A stretch of 64,000 nucleotides of DNA from Calcarisporiella thermophila CBS 279.70 (Eukaryota; Calcarisporiellomycota). Below, one piece after another: positions 25,482-37,392 of this stretch (position 1 is the first letter of the stretch; every line of letters begins with the position of its first letter). The notes beneath the pieces are model-generated. The model was not told the origin of the DNA, did no database searches, and saw nothing but the letters and a program-made list of their open reading frames with translations. The stretch spans positions 747,796 to 811,795 of the forward strand of contig NW_027192192.1 in NCBI RefSeq assembly GCF_041956535.1. The letters are read 5' to 3'. The translations under genes were made by a program, and so were the position numbers.

Positions 25482-26536
25482 ATGCGTTCCCTTAGCTCTT
25501 TGGCCGTTATTTGCGTTGCTGCGCTTTCAGCTTTTGTGTCCGCTGAGCCCATGGTCCCCAAATCTGGCGCCGGTATCATTACGAAGTGCTCCGTCCCCGG
25601 AACCTTCGCCATCACCTTTGACGACGGACCAAGCGAATTCTCTGCTGGACTTCTTGAATATCTTAACAGCAACAACCTTACCGCCACGTAAGTAGTATTG
25701 ACTCTAGAGTGTCTTTCCTTGAGAAGTTATTTATCCTAATCTTCTCTTCCGCAGATTTTTCGTCAACGTAAATACAACAGAGAAAAAAGAATATAGCCTC
25801 TCATATTAATTCTACCAAAAAAAAAAAATAGGGTAACAACTACGGCAACATTCTTGACTATGCTGACCACGTCAGGAACGTCTTCCACTCTGGCCATTTG
25901 ATTGCCTCTCACACCTACTCCCATGCCGATCTCTCCACCTTGTCTGCCGAGGGCATTAAGAAGGAGATGACGCAGTTAGAAGATGCCCTTGTGGAGATTA
26001 TTGGCGTGAAGCCCAAGTACGTATCTTTGAGCCTGGACTTATTGTGTTGACTCTAAAACCATTAAACTCGGTTTTTATAGGTATATGCGCCCACCCTATG
26101 GAAATGTCAATGACAACACCGTGAAGACCCTCAACAGCCTTGGCTATACTGTGGTCAACTGGGATGTGGATTCAAATGATGTATGCTTTTTAAAATTGCA
26201 CAAAGAGAGTTGAACTGAAATAACCCCCTCTCCTCAATAGTGGGATGTGAAGAACTTCGAGAAGGAGAAGGAGAACTATAAGCAGGCCTTGAAAGGGGCC
26301 AACCCCAAATCTGACGGTCATATGTAAGAGGAATATATTCGGCAACAGTCGTTTCTAAATGCTAACATTATATTGTGGGCACCAAAAACAGCTCTCTCCA
26401 GCACGATACTTCGGAGATCACCACCAAGCAACTTGGTCCTTGGGCATTCCAATACGCTAAGCAACTTGGTTACAAGACTGTGACCGTAGCCGAGTGCCTT
26501 GGCGAGAACGATCCTAAGCAGTGGTACCGCAAGTAA
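25482..26536 (+). CDS. Secreted polysaccharide (chitin) deacetylase, CE4 family, copy 1
   Basis: Extracellular or cell-wall enzyme that removes acetyl groups from chitin. Six exons: 25482-25687, 25755-25767, 25832-26016, 26081-26180, 26241-26323 and 26392-26536, giving 243 aa. A signal peptide (MRSLSSLAVICVAALSAFVSA) is followed by the NodB domain. Motif 1 is TFDDGP (catalytic base plus metal ligand), motif 2 SHTYSH (metal His-x3-His), motif 3 RPPYGN, motif 4 VDSNDWD, and motif 5 SLQHD, all intact. Exon 2 is a 13-nt microexon encoding only the rest of TFFVN. No GPI or chitin-binding domain is seen, so the enzyme should be freely secreted. A paralogue lies 5 kb downstream. Confidence 0.94.
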
Positions 26537-27297
26537 ACGGAACTCTCGACAATTTCACCCCTATAGATTAAGACTATCTATTTAAACCTTATACCAACCA
26601 CTAAATGTTGTACCTGACCATCTCTGTGCGCCTCTAATTGAAAATTTTTTAGTTACTAGTTTTAAATTACCTCAAATCCTTAATTGATAATGTGTTTCCT
26701 CACTCGTAGAAACAAATTCCTATTAGATACTTATGGAACTAAATGAATGAACAAAAAAAAAGTGTGGGATAGATAGCCATATCACACGTCTTATTATACC
26801 ACTAAATATATATATATAACGATGTTTCCTTCATATAGCGCCAGAATGAAACAATCGAAATAGCAAGATTTCATATTGATCCTTCTCTTAAGGCTGGTTA
26901 CATCATTCTAATAAATAATACAGAATGCAGAGTTTTTCCGAGTTCACCAACTCCATTGCATCAAGTTGAAGAATTAGAATAGAGATAAGAGTGCTCTGTA
27001 TTCTTTCTGGGATGTGCAAAGTAACCACGGGTGATTCGTTTTAATCAACCTCTTCGCGCGCAGCTTTATCGGTTTTAGAGCTCTTGGGATACTTTAATGA
27101 TTCGGTTGTAAGAGTTGTTGGGTTGAAACCGCAAAGTGGTACAAATTGACCGAGGGTATTAAAATTTGGGCGCTTTTAAACCTCCTTCACGTGCATGTAG
27201 CTTAACAAAATTCCCCCGCAATCTATTTCTACGTGTTCTTCTATTTTTCTTTCTCTGAGAATTTCGAACGGAGCTTGCATTTGTAATTACCTAAAGA
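26537..27297. other. AT-rich intergenic
   Basis: Between the chitin deacetylase and aldehyde dehydrogenase genes. No gene or RNA recognised; a short TA run occurs at about 26808-26818. Confidence 0.5.
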
Positions 27298-29153
27298 ATG
27301 GAGCTTACCTACACTGATCCCTCCAAATTTGCTGCAGTAAGTGTGGTCGTTATGCTACTCATGAACATTCTCAATTGATAAACTGGAATTCGGCGACTAG
27401 ATTCACCAGACCCTTACCAGCACCTTCCTCTCTGGTCTCACCCGAGAGCTGGCCTGGCGTAAATCCCAACTCCAAGAGATTTATCGCATGATTGATGAAA
27501 ATGAAACCGCGTTGTGTGAAGCGTTGAACAAAGACTTGCGAAGATCCCTGCACGAATCCATACTCTCCGAGATTGTGCCAACAAAAAATGAGGCTGCCAA
27601 TGTTTGCAAAAACTTGGATTCATGGGCGAGCATTGAGCGTATATCGACTCCGTTGGCTTACAAGCTAGACTGGTGCCAAATCCATAGGCACCCCAAGGGT
27701 ACGCTTACTTTGGGAATCTCGCGGAAAATTTCTACCCTAACACTCTTGTTTTCTAAGGTGTTGTACTCTTGGTCGGACCTTGGAACTACCCCCTCAACCT
27801 TATTATTATTCCTCTTATTGGAGCTATTGCCGCTGGGAATTGCGTCTTGATCAAGGTATGATAGGATGTAGTTCTGAGAGGGCATCTCTTCTTTTATCAT
27901 TGGCATATTAACCATCTGCAAAGCCTTCCGAAATCTCTACCCATGTTAGCGCACTCCTCACGCATTTGATAGAGAAATACCTCGATCCCTCCGCGATTCG
28001 CGTCGTGAATGGCGGCCCCACGGAAATGACAGAGCTTCTACGCTTTAAATTTGATCACATCTTTTACACGGGCAATTCCACGGTTGGCAGAATTATCATG
28101 CGAGCCGCTGCTGAGCATCTGACGCCTGTCACCCTTGAGCTTGGTGGCAAATGTCCGGTTTATGTGTCCAAAGATGCAGATATTAATATCGCCGCCCGTC
28201 GCATTGCTTGGGGAAAGTTCTTCAACTCAGGACAGAGCTGCATCGCCCCCGACTACATTCTTTGCGACAAAGAGGTTGAGGCACCTTTGGTTGAAGCTCT
28301 GGGACGAGCATTGGATGGCTTCTTTGGTGGTGAACCCAAACAAGCCAGCAAAGATTACGCGCGAGTAATTAATGAGCGCCATTGGGATCGCATTGCGGAA
28401 TTGCTTGAGAAATCAAATGGCCGAGTGGTAATTGGAGGGGAGAAGGATCGGAATGATTTGTTCATCTCGCCTACTGTGGTGATTGATGTTCAGCCCGACG
28501 ATAAGGTAGCTTCTATGGGCCTTCTTCCCCCGTCACATTCCTTGATTAAACTCCATATTGTATGAATAGTTGATGAGCGAAGAAATTTTTGGACCACTAT
28601 TGCCCATTGTCTCCGTCACAGGGCTACAAGAAGCCATCACATTTATTTCCTCTCGGTAAGAAAACAGAAACAGGGATATATTTATGCGATATTAAACCAC
28701 TCATCTTATGATCACCCCGCCCTCTACAGTGAATCACCGCTTGCAATTTACATCTTTAGCAAAAGCCAAACCATTGCCGATCAAATTGAAAAGAATACCC
28801 GTGCTGGCGGAGTGTTGGTAAATGACTGTCTTACCCACTTCACGATTCACTCATTGCCGTTTGGCGGCACTGGATCCTCCGGATTTGGCAAGTATCATGG
28901 CCGACACTCTTTCGAAGAATTCTCTCACCACCAAGCGTATATGAATCGTGGATATTCTTTGCCCGTTGAATTTAGCAACAGTCTGCGTTACCCGCCCTAT
29001 TCGGATGGAAAACTTTCGTAAATATCTCTGTTGATAACGTGACATGAGAAGGAACATGGATGCTAACTGCTTGATACCTTTTTTTATAGGCTGATCAAAA
29101 TGGCTGTTGCTGAGAAGCTTAAACTGGGCAAAAGGCCTGTAAGTAAGCTGTAG
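27298..29153 (+). CDS. Fatty aldehyde dehydrogenase (ALDH3/Hfd1-like)
   Basis: NAD(P)-dependent oxidation of long-chain aldehydes to acids, by family relation to ALDH3A2 and yeast Hfd1. Seven exons: 27298-27336, 27401-27698, 27758-27855, 27924-28505, 28570-28655, 28730-29017 and 29090-29153, giving 484 aa. Motifs are [10 protein letters not shown] (cofactor site), FTGN-type [13 protein letters not shown], the catalytic Glu in TLELGGKCP, the catalytic Cys in [24 protein letters not shown], and [16 protein letters not shown]. The class 3 feature GKCPVYV (rather than GKSP) is present. There is no strong C-terminal membrane anchor (the tail is [10 protein letters not shown]), unlike mammalian ALDH3A2, so the location is uncertain. 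Confidence 0.93.
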
Positions 29154-29430
29154 TCGTAGGACACACTTGTATTGCTACTATCTATTTTATAACATTTCGG
29201 TGTATGTAAAGTAATTTAGTTGAAAATCACTCGATATATAAACTGTTCGATACTTTTTTGCTCAGTATACGACCTGTATCTGTATTTCAATGCTGCTTAT
29301 CGTCTTGGAAATTATACGAAATACCTTCCTAAAAAAATGTTTAAATCAAAATAATTAGCGATTAAAAAAAAAAAATCTAAATTCGTAATTTAGAAAACCT
29401 TTGAGGTATTGGATATAAAATAAAATTCCC

Positions 29431-29437
29431 AAAAAAA
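29431..29437 (-). terminator. Pol III terminator of tRNA-Phe
   Basis: Seven consecutive T on the minus strand begin four nt after the discriminator base of tRNA-Phe, the usual RNA polymerase III stop. Confidence 0.8.
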
Positions 29438-29440
29438 GGA

Positions 29441-29513
29441 TGCCGGATCCCGGGATCGAACCGGGTACCTTAAGATCTTCAGTCTTACGCTCTCCCAGAT
29501 GAGCTAACCCGGC
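29441..29513 (-). tRNA. tRNA-Phe (GAA)
   Basis: 73 nt, intronless. The acceptor stem GCCGGGT pairs with ATCCGGC, with discriminator A. The anticodon stem TAAGA/TCTTA encloses the loop CTGAAGA (anticodon GAA, U33 present). The T-arm CCCGG-TTCGATC-CCGGG is perfect. Internal A and B boxes are present, and a T7 terminator follows. It is divergent to the tRNA-like element 99 nt away. Confidence 0.95.
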
Positions 29514-29612
29514 TAACTACGCCTATTGCTGTATGCTGAAAAATTTGTCTCAAATAAATATATAAATACGATATTTTACCTTGAAACTCTTTTTTTTATT
29601 TTTTCTATTATT

Positions 29613-29687
29613 GGGGGAGGGTTAGTGTAGTGGACTATCCCTGGTATGCCGACGAGAACGGCGTGGGTTCGAATCCCACTTCCCCCA
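29613..29687 (+). tRNA. tRNA-like element with non-canonical anticodon arm
   Basis: 75 nt plus an encoded CCA (29688-29690). The acceptor GGGGGAG pairs with TTCCCCC (one G-U), discriminator A. The T-arm GTGGG-TTCGAAT-CCCAC is perfect, with a consensus B box and A-box-like TTAGTGTAGTGG. The middle does not fold normally. By position the anticodon would be GCC (Gly) with U33, but positions 27-31 and 39-43 do not pair. The strongest hairpin instead is GCCG-ACGAGAA-CGGC, which leaves no variable loop and puts GAG in the anticodon place without U33. No T-run of four or more follows closely. It may be a divergent tRNA gene or a tRNA-derived relic. Confidence 0.5.
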
Positions 29688-29690
29688 CCA

Positions 29691-31462
29691 GCACTTACTC
29701 TTAGTTTGTGACTGCTGTCCACTTGTTCAGAAATTGAGTCTTCATTATTGAAAAGATCGCTCCTACGAAAAGTACAAAGCTTACATCGGTTTCACGTACA
29801 GGCTATTCACGACAACTACGATACACGCATATCGATTGAACACCTATCTATCAAGGACCTATATCTCGTTATGTTAAGTCCATTGACATTAACTTCATGT
29901 AATATATGGAAATTAAATAAAAGTTTCCATTGATTGATCAAAAAAATTATTTTTTCTATTATTTCTAATGATATACATTATATATATAAGAGATAAAGAG
30001 AATATTTATTAAATAAAAAAAGCGACAATGTCGCAATGTTTCTTGTTTTTTCACGAATACATGAGATTCTGCATCCAGACTAGTATGGTGTTGATACTCT
30101 TCTACAACAGTACAAGTAATCCTCTGCCAAGAAAGAAGGTCTCCACTAGGTGATTTAAATTTGATGTGATTAGTATTATGTTGATCATTAGTAGATTTAT
30201 ACCAATGCTTGGCGAATTTTTGAAAAGAGAAAAATATTGTCGTTTTGTCACTGGATACAAGGAAGAGTATATGCAATGTTACTAATAGCTCGCATTTGAT
30301 CGTTAGAGCTTTTTTTTTCTATTGGCTTCGTCATATTTACAAACAAGCTTTTGTCTCTTTGACCTTTCAATTCGAGAGTTGTCTAATTCCCAATATCCAA
30401 CAATAAAGCCTTATTCTGATATTCTAGTTAACTTTTACGGGTGGTGAGGGACGTCTTATATTTCGTCTATATTTAGGCTTGCGCACTTTTAAGGTCATTA
30501 TGAAAATTATCACCACAAAAAGCTACTAGAGTTTCCCTTTGAAGAGATACGGATGCCCTGCATGAAAAGTATTTCCCACGTTGTGCACAACACATTGGCA
30601 AGCACTGGGAAAGATAGGAGAGCAATCGGTACTTCGCAACATTGCTGCGGCCCAGCGTCAATCGGCCTACAACCCAATGTTTTTCATTTGCTTATGTAAT
30701 AATAATTCAAGAGAATCTATATGAATAGCTGAATATGCTCGTACTTTGTGATAGAGAATTTCCCCAGAATTATTGGGGATTATTAGAGTTGATGTGCACA
30801 CTCTTTTTAGAGTTTTTGACTCATTCTTTTCAACACATTTCTATCGATCATTCTGCCTAAGAATATCCGTCGCAACTTGATATATGGCAAAGAGGTATAA
30901 ATATTGCATTAAGGCCTCCATTTAAAAAGGCAAAGTAAAGTATATTCATTAAAACCTGCCAATTTGCCTGAAGACTAAGTCATTACCAAAGAAAATATTT
31001 TTCAGAGAAACTCCATAAAATATAATACGCTCTTAATAAAAGAGCTCCAATTATTTCAATCACCTCACTCATTGAGATTTCATTGACAAACATAAACACC
31101 AAACGTAAGCTAGGTTGCCAGAAAAGTTGAATCATAGGGCCACTAATATAGATAACAATTGTTGTAGTTATTATGATTTAATAATCAGAGAAAGCTTCTT
31201 TTTATCAAAAATCTTGATATGATAATCGTCCAAGAATGGCTTGGAGATTCATATATGGAGACACAGCTACGAAAAGTGAACAGTACTCATTAAATGTACA
31301 ATCTAATATGATTTCGGCAAACACTATTTTTCCTTCCTATAAAATTCGTTCACATTTACTGTGCTCTGCTTTCGCGTCTGTGATAGCTGGGACAGCTTCT
31401 TCCTTGGATACCATTTTTCCTAATTTTTTTTTCCTTCTCTATTTTTCTTTATTAGTGTACAA
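29691..31462. other. AT-rich intergenic, 1.8 kb
   Basis: No gene supported. A minus-strand open frame of about 100 codons (30276-29965) ends in hydrophobic low complexity and matches nothing I know. The promoter of the second deacetylase lies at the right end. Confidence 0.45.
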
Positions 31463-32603
31463 ATGCTACTTGCTTCTATTTTTTACATTTTTGCTCTATT
31501 TATCTCTGTAGCCTCGGCTCTCAACCTTGAAGAAGGGCAACTACCGAAGAAGGCAGAGGTGTACTATAAATGCGTGAAGCCAGGAACATTTGCTATTACA
31601 TTCGATGACGGTCCTTTCGAATATGGCAGAGGACTTTTGGAATGGTATTATTTCCTTACATTGTGTCATGCATTGAGAATATAACTAATAATTTACTGCT
31701 TTCAACTAGGCTCAACAAAAATAAGCTGAAAGCAACGTATGACATGCTCTTTGATTGAAGTGTGTACCTATTACCTATTTACCGTTAACATGCTATTCCC
31801 GTATTTTATCAGGTTCTTTTACAATGGTGAAGGTTGGGGTAAAATTGAAAATTACAAAGATCACGTAAGACGTGTGTTTGCTTCTGGACATCTCATCGGA
31901 TCACACACCTGGTCACATAAGGACCTCACCAAGTTAAACGAAACTGAAGCCAAGGAGGAAATGACGAAACTCGAAAATGCTTTCAAGGAGATAATTGGAG
32001 TCAGACCCAAGTACGCGCTTGCAATCCACAGGACTTGCTTTTTTCTTCCTTGCACTCTCTAAATTTTCCTCTTCTTTGCTGCTAAGGTATATGCGCCCTC
32101 CTTTCGGCAGTACGGATGAAAAGACGCTTCAACTTCTTGGTGAACTCGGCTATTACGTTATTAACTGGAACGTAGATAGCATGGACGTAAGGCTTATTAA
32201 TTAAAACCACTAGATGAACTTTTTTCATTTGTTTTCTCTGTAGTGGTTATATAATGATTTAGCAAAGGAGCAAGAGCAATACCGGAAAGCATTGAACGGC
32301 ACTGATCCCAAAAAAGAAGGTCACATGTAAGACTAAATAACTTAACTTCTCTTCACTCAAGATCATTTATTATTATCTCATTTTCAAAACAGCTCCCTTC
32401 AACATGAAGTCTATAAAACTACAGTTGATGATCTTGCTCCTTGGGTCTACAAATATGTAAAAGAGCTTGGCTATAAACCCGTTACCGTTGCTGAATGCCT
32501 TGGTCACTGTAACCCAAGAAATTGGTAAGATGATTATAAAGAGTAAATTTATCCATTTTTAATTGAAAATATCGTATTTTGCATTTCAAGGTATCGCAAA
32601 TGA
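31463..32603 (+). CDS. Secreted polysaccharide (chitin) deacetylase, CE4 family, copy 2
   Basis: Paralogue of the gene at 25482. Seven exons: 31463-31644, 31710-31736, 31813-32010, 32087-32186, 32244-32326, 32393-32524 and 32591-32603, giving 244 aa. A signal peptide (MLLASIFYIFALFISVASA) precedes motifs 1 TFDDGP, 2 SHTWSH, 3 RPPFGS, 4 VDSMDW and 5 SLQHE. The last residue of motif 5 is E where copy 1 has D. The C-terminus WYRK is shared with copy 1. Intron positions agree with copy 1 in the catalytic half. At the 5' side copy 2 has an intron after LLEW that copy 1 lacks and no intron at the VN position. A further intron splits the final W codon. Its codons are more AT-rich than copy 1, consistent with lower expression (inference). 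Confidence 0.92.
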
Positions 32604-33318
32604 TATTAGAACAAATCCTTATTCAAATGACCTCAATGACGGCAGTATATAATTTTCCTGGCAATGTAATGCACTTACAACTGCTATCTATAAAAATATA
32701 TATGTACTCAGTATGCTTTGCACTGCAAGAAATCGACAAATATCCGAAAAGCATCAAAAGAATCAAGATATCGCTACCTACATTATCCTTTAAAGAAAAC
32801 TTATATATGTATACATAGTAAAATATTTTTACTCATATCTATCATCGGGCACAGAGTTTCATTGGTTCGATAGCACCTATATGTCCACCAAACATAGTAT
32901 TAGCCTGGTGAGAGAAGAAAAGAGTTTGTATATATCAGCTTTGTGTTATATCCATAGCATAACAATAATGTATTTTTTTATTTTGCATTGGCGAGCAAAG
33001 ATATAGTGCTATAAAACACGATAGTGATACCCTTTTCTACTGCTGCATCTGCTTCAAGGAATATACCGTATGTGACTATCCTCCTGTAATAGTTTGATTA
33101 GTTATTTAAATCATCATGCACTGATGACAAAAAATAAGCGGCTTGTCTGGCTTCTCGCATATTAAAAGGAAAAACAAACAGAAAACCATGAAAAGAGTAA
33201 CACGGTTGTCCTTAAAACTTCATCACTTGCCTTTCCATTCCTTTTTTTAAATTGTCTCTCCTTTACATCTTACATCTTCCCCTCTTCGACATCCTTACCC
33301 CTCTTCGACTCGATTATT
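32604..33318. other. AT-rich intergenic
   Basis: No gene recognised. It ends in a CT-rich leader (about 33236-33310) before PEX14. Confidence 0.5.
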
Positions 33319-34469
33319 ATGCTAACATGTACTGAATCTCCCCCTTCACATTCCCTTTTGCCACCGTTTTCGATACCCGACTCTCAAGTTATGTGTGGCA
33401 CACGCCTCGACCATAATACACGCCGTCCTCTTAAAAATCCTGTTGGGAAACCGTTTCAACCTCCAGAATATAAACTGAGGAAGCAGACTGTCCTGCATCA
33501 TCAAAGGAGAATGTCCTCTGCCTCCTTACCAACAGGTGCTCATGCACCAAAGAGAGCGTCCATGAAACAAGATATGTTCCCAATAGCTCAGTTTCTCTCA
33601 AGTATTGAGCCACCGGTGCGTGAGAGTCTTGTATTACGTGCGGTTACTTTTTTGAAGACCCCGTTGGTGAATAATGCGCCCTATGTACGAAAAGTCGCGT
33701 TTTTAGAGCGCAAAGGGCTTACATCTCGAGAGATCGAGCTTGCCCTTAAACAAGTTATGATTGAAATGCCATCTGAGGTATTGCAAACTTATATTTTTGA
33801 CGCCAAATGAATCCTTCTCATGGCTTTATGACTTTGTAGACGCCTTTAGAGTATACCCCTCCCCCTGCCGTGCCAGCGAGAACTTACTCACTGGCTGAAC
33901 GTCGGCTTCATCCTTTTCCACAACGCGCAATCATCACATCATCTAGCATCCCGCAGATTTCTTCCATCAGACCTTGGAAGCGTTTTGTGCTCACCTTGCT
34001 CTTAACGGGAACTTTGTTCGCTACTGTCATCCGCCTTATGAAGGTGAGTCTTTTACACCATAGCAAGATAGTCATTGAGGCGGTATTTATTCCACTTCTA
34101 CCATATTAGAAACTTGTCTTGCCCTATATGTATTTGTTCACAAGGCGATGCAATTCCCTTTCGAAACTTCGAGCATTGCTTCCTACTCTACCTAAACTCT
34201 CCAATACTATCCTTCAACCTGTAATGAAATCATCTTTATGTGCCGAGACTCCACGGGAAGATGTCAGACCAGCTTCCAACTTAAATGATAAGATTCCCTC
34301 ACCAATCAAGCAGCAAAAGCCCTCCCCCATTTCATTCTTGCAACATCTACCCATATTTGGCGGGAAAAATGGTTTTTCTTTTGTGACCTCGGCTGTGGAA
34401 GCCCTTGATCAAGCTGCTTTTGACACCTGTCTCTACCCAGGGGCCTTTCGAGCGTTGACCATCAAATAG
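33319..34469 (+). CDS. PEX14: Peroxin 14, peroxisomal import docking protein
   Basis: Peroxisomal membrane docking factor for the PEX5 receptor. Three exons: 33319-33777, 33840-34043 and 34110-34469, giving 340 aa. The N-terminal PEX5-binding domain reads RESLVLRAVTFLKTPLV, then VRKVAFLERKGLTSREIELA (about residues 95-145), with the aromatic and basic residues of the family. A transmembrane helix (WKRFVLTLLLTGTLFATVIR) follows at about residue 200. The conserved domain normally lies nearer the N-terminus, so the first 90 residues are an extension, or translation starts at a later ATG (for example MSSASLP or MKQDMFP). The predicted coiled coil after the membrane segment is weak. Identification rests mostly on the N-domain. 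Confidence 0.85.
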
Positions 34470-34778
34470 TCGCGTAAACTATAATATCCCGAGTTTCATC
34501 CAAGGGTATTCTTTATTATTAGAGAGGGAGAGAGCATAATAATAATCATACCTATTCTTATCTCCCTTGCATCTCTTCCCCCTCTCGTCCATTTCCCGGT
34601 TTATTTTAAATATCCAATATTTCTCTTGTTGGCCATATTTTATTTTATTTCAATTCATGCTCTTTGGATCAATTGAATGAATTGTGCATAATGCCTTAAT
34701 TTAACCGTAGCAGTCTTAACATTTGAGGTGAATATACTCTGGAAAACACAAACATGGATTCTATTCTACAAATGATAA

Positions 34779-36857
34779 TTATAGTGGCCTCTCGGATTTT
34801 TTGAGAGGTGCAAAGAGAAGTTCCATCCGCTTTGGAGCTAGTAATCCGATGGTCGACTCCACAAGATAAGGCTGAGGCAGGTGCTCTGTATCCTTTGGTA
34901 TTTTAATCTTGAAATTCCGTAACAAATGAGCTAATACAATCCTCTGCTCCATTAAGGACATCGTTTTCCCTAAACAGATGCGGGGTCCCCCGCCAAACCC
35001 AGCCCAAGCAAAGGGCGGTCGGGACTTTTCATTAGCCGGAGTGAAGCGCTCCGGATTAAAATGATCTGGATCGGGCCAAAAATGCTTGTTATGATGCAAA
35101 GCATAGATATCAGCTGTGATAAGAGTTCCAGCTGGGAGAAGGTGGCGGCCAAATCTCTCTTCAGCTAGGAGTTGACGAATGGCCACGGTGAACGCCGGGG
35201 GACTTTCAAATAGAATTTTACTAAGGAAAAAGGGTTCTATGATTTATGGTCGTGACGTAGATACAAGGCTCACCATATCCTCATATTTTCCTTGACTACT
35301 TGGGTCAGATAGGTGAGTTGTTGTTGCTTTTCTCTTGAAATTTCTTCATTTCCAATTTTCTCTAGGACTTCATCCCGTACCCTCCGCTGCACATCCTATA
35401 GTTAACAACATGTGCTGGTAAGCATAATGGAGTATTATGTAAGTATATTAATTTCTACTTCATGAATCGCAAGGTGGTAAAGGCAAGTAGAGAGTGCAGT
35501 GGCAGTTGTGTCGTGCTAGTGATAAGAAAAAACCATGAGAATACACAAATACCTTCATATTTAATTGTACTCACCCCGGCAAGGATAAAAGCCATCATGT
35601 TATTCTAATTTATTTTAAAAAGAATATAGAATGAGTATTTTAACGATATTTGTGGGAATATATATATTGATTGATAGACAATACTCTTAGCTCTTCATCT
35701 GATAATCTCATATTCCCCTCTGCTTCATTTGCTTTGATCATTCGTGTCAAGAGATCCTCTTGTTGATTATATTCAGTCCCGGATTCAGCTATAACTTGTC
35801 GTTTTTTTCGCACAACCTCAAGGACTAGCATATCAAAGAGAGCGATGCTCTGACAAGTCAAAAAATTGCTCTAGCCAGGGGAACATGAAGAAATAAGGAT
35901 TGGATATCATAGAGACGAGATAATCCCAGGTAGTAATGAACAGATTCCTCGGGTTTTCTAGAGACTTCGAGACACCATTAGTATTATGGTTTATCAGATT
36001 GAAATATGAGCTGCTAACATCAAAATCATAATCAAAGGCGATTGATCCAAGTATATCCAATGTGAGCCTTTCAGTATCGACAAGGTTAATACGGTAGTTC
36101 TTTAAGTCAGAGCAATAAATATTCCTCGCCTTTTGAGCACCGATACCATCTCTATTTTTGGGCTATTTTTCCTAATATAATTCTCCAAGTCTACAGCTTT
36201 TTGATTGAAGACATGAGTAGATAGAAAATGAAAAGCGGGCTGTGAAATGCGCCTATGTTTCTTCCAACGATCATGCTTGGCAAAGATTATACTTTCACTA
36301 AATAACTTTTCAACGAATGAACCCGGTCTAAAATGATATAATCAGAATAAAAATTGACAGGAGAAATTTCCAGCTACCTACCGATTCTCATGGAGGGTTG
36401 CCTTGTCGATATTTGAGCTTTGAAATACAATGCGTACATATTCTGGATCTGATACGAAGACTATCCATCTACCACCAATTTTCACCTTTATTCCATTGCA
36501 TCCTTATTTGAGTTCATATTTCAGAAAATGGAATAATTTCTTGGTTATTACCCTCATTATTCCCTCTTTAGCCCCTATTGCATAAAAGCGACGTGCTCGG
36601 CTCTGGTAGGAGCCAATTCCAGAGACAATAATTATAACATCAAGTATGGATGCTGCTGGAACTGTTTCGATACCACCAGATGCCCCTTTCTTCAGAATCC
36701 GGAGCAATGTATAGAAAATCGGGGCAATTATAAGAATGCACATAAATAGTGGGCTATCTTTCCATTGCAACCGAACAATGCAAATATTTGTAAAGCTCAT
36801 ATACTCCATTTTGTTTGATCCAAATGAATTAGCTAGAGTTACATTCAAAGCGGCCAT
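34779..36857 (-). CDS. Cytochrome P450 monooxygenase with one internal frameshift
   Basis: Heme monooxygenase anchored to the ER by an N-terminal helix (SPLFMCILIIAPIFYTLLRI). Exons: 36857-36552, 36485-36382, 36327-36147, 36099-35685 (frameshifted), 35604-35575 (30 nt), 35515-35459, 35395-35274 and 35220-34779, about 551 aa. C-helix is WKKHR, I-helix AGHDTT (split AG|HDTT), ExxR is ENMR, and the heme loop FGGGPRICLG has the cysteine ligand. Between FFMFPWLEQF and SIALFDMLVLE the frame shifts by one base, near the six-T run at 35860-35865; no GT-AG intron with a suitable phase fits there. Everything else is intact, so this is either a sequencing indel or an early pseudogene. The P450 family cannot be assigned without a search. 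Confidence 0.85.
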
Positions 36858-37392
36858 TAACTAGAGCCACATTTCTTTGGCGTCTTTTATATATCTTACT
36901 TTTGTGCCGGTGGCACCATTAAGCCAAAATCACGATGCATGAAATTAACGAGCTAAGATTTTTTTTCAGCTAAGATCGCTATAAATAACTATCTCTATTT
37001 AAATAAATATCACAACCAGAAATACAATAAAAAATTAATAAAATAGAGTATGTATAGATTATGGTAGCCTAGCAAAGTATAAAGTATCAAACTAAGCTGG
37101 GAAAAAGCGGATCGTTGCATCGGCAAAGGGATTTGAGCAAAAAAGGTTAAGGAGAGTAAGAAACATAAGGAGTGGAATGGGTAATTTTAAGGAGAGGAAT
37201 GGGAAGTAAAAAAATAGCTATCAAAATAAGCAACATAGCCTTGGGGTACACGCGGAAGTAGTAGAATGCGATGAAACGCAGGGAAGTGGCGACGTAACGT
37301 GGATGGATTAAGAAACTAACTAATTAGCGATATTAGCAGAAGCATTATTCAAAGACTATTAGGATATATCTCGTAGGTATTATGGCGCGAAA
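36858..37392. other. AT-rich intergenic
   Basis: No gene recognised between the P450 start and the 3' end of the Gly-rich surface protein gene. Confidence 0.5.

Noticed and set aside
29965-30276. Minus-strand frame of about 100 codons in the AT-rich intergenic region, considered as a transposon fragment
   Set aside because: No transposase or reverse-transcriptase motif, no terminal repeats, and its C-terminal half is low-complexity I/F/Y.
35867-35930. A 67-nt intron from GTCTCT to the TTGACTTGTCAG acceptor in the P450 gene
   Set aside because: It is in phase but would delete the conserved NPYFFMFPWLEQF segment of P450s, so a frameshift is more likely.
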